Position numbers and translations under genes: made by a program. From an uncultured Kiloniellaceae bacterium (lineage in GTDB: Bacteria; Pseudomonadota; Alphaproteobacteria; Kiloniellales; Kiloniellaceae), in assembly GCA_947500035.1 (NCBI GenBank), contig CANMQP010000005.1, positions 248,001-312,000 on the forward strand: 64,000 nucleotides of DNA, in the 5' to 3' direction. Positions 63,910 to 64,000 of this stretch are shown here, in pieces. Every line of letters starts with the position of its first letter. The first letter of the stretch is position 1. Below the pieces are notes generated by a model, which saw nothing but the letters and a program-made list of their open reading frames with translations, had not been told where the DNA came from and made no database searches.

Positions 63910-64000
63910 ATGTTGCGAAGTTGTGCGATGACGCGGGGTTTTCTGGCGGCGATGCCGGGCATGTTGCTGGTGGTATTGCTGGTGGCGTCGGCCGGGAACG
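63910..64000 (+). CDS. Start of an exported protein, cut by window end
   Basis: Only the first 30 codons are visible, from ATG 63910 with GGGAG five bases upstream. They read as a signal peptide (MLRSCAMTRGFLAAMPG, then a Leu/Val run MLLVVLLVASAGN). The mature protein lies outside the window and its identity is unknown. Confidence 0.6.
   Translation, partial: MLRSCAMTRGFLAAMPGMLLVVLLVASAGN

Noticed and set aside
1-64000. CRISPR array, prophage, integrase or rRNA genes
   Set aside because: No spaced direct repeats of CRISPR type, phage structural genes, integrase or rRNA stretches were seen.

Overview
The window is a piece of an alphaproteobacterial chromosome, G+C rich, with no phage, plasmid or CRISPR signature. 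The gene set points to a flagellated, free-living Rhodospirillales/Kiloniellales-type organism: a CckA-type cell-cycle histidine kinase directly behind fliQ-fliR-flhB, an FlhX-like export protein, recA followed by alaS, an IalB-family protein, sfsA-map-radC, the psd-pssA pair and several DUF families common in alphaproteobacteria. The genus cannot be fixed from the sequence alone.

Layout. 1-8.4 kb: the 3' part of a large TPR protein, a DUF3592-type membrane protein, and a DevABC-type export operon divergent from a TetR regulator with a perfect palindrome between them. 8.4-17.4 kb: flagellar region, with fliP, fliO, a small helical protein and an FlhX-like gene on the minus strand, then csrA (minus), then flgB-flgC-fliE-fliQ-fliR-flhB and cckA on the plus strand. 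17.4-26.8 kb: housekeeping genes (DUF3108 protein, recA, IalB protein, alaS, an operon of icd with two cyclophilins, a LOG-family protein). 27-31.2 kb: a LysM envelope protein and a phospholipid cluster (psd, pssA, a second CDP-alcohol phosphatidyltransferase). 31.2-36.4 kb: an RND efflux pair controlled by a PadR regulator. 36.7-39.6 kb: an isolated rod-type flagellar gene, a PilZ protein, a long histone-H1-like Lys/Ala/Pro protein and a small secreted protein. 39.8-49.1 kb: a D-lactate dehydrogenase type flavoprotein, radC, map, sfsA, lipoproteins, a CinA-type domain protein, a DOPA-dioxygenase-like protein, a second PilZ protein and a HAD hydrolase. 49.5-54.9 kb: an ECF sigma/anti-sigma pair, an AT-richer AsmA-like gene next to tRNA-Leu(UAA), an SDR enzyme and a LysR regulator. 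55-64 kb: a DUF2306 membrane protein, a lipoprotein, AbrB-type permease, HAD phosphatase, argE, a GcvA-like LysR regulator, a DUF1127 protein, nadK and the start of an exported protein.

The most unusual material lies between genes. A 343-bp element at 56187-56529 has 36-bp near-perfect terminal inverted repeats and CTAG at both ends, and a 66-bp palindromic element with CTAG ends lies 2.4 kb away (53758-53823); both look like MITEs of an IS630/Tc1-type transposase. The 740-bp gap at 62160-62898 holds a large three-block hairpin, a second hairpin and tandem 15-bp and 18-bp repeats. Similar short tandem repeats (12, 14, 15 and 18 bp) occur in at least five gaps. I saw no wholly new multi-gene system; the best leads are these repeat elements, the nested inverted repeats upstream of the flhX operon, the orphan rod protein beside PilZ, and the H1-like protein.
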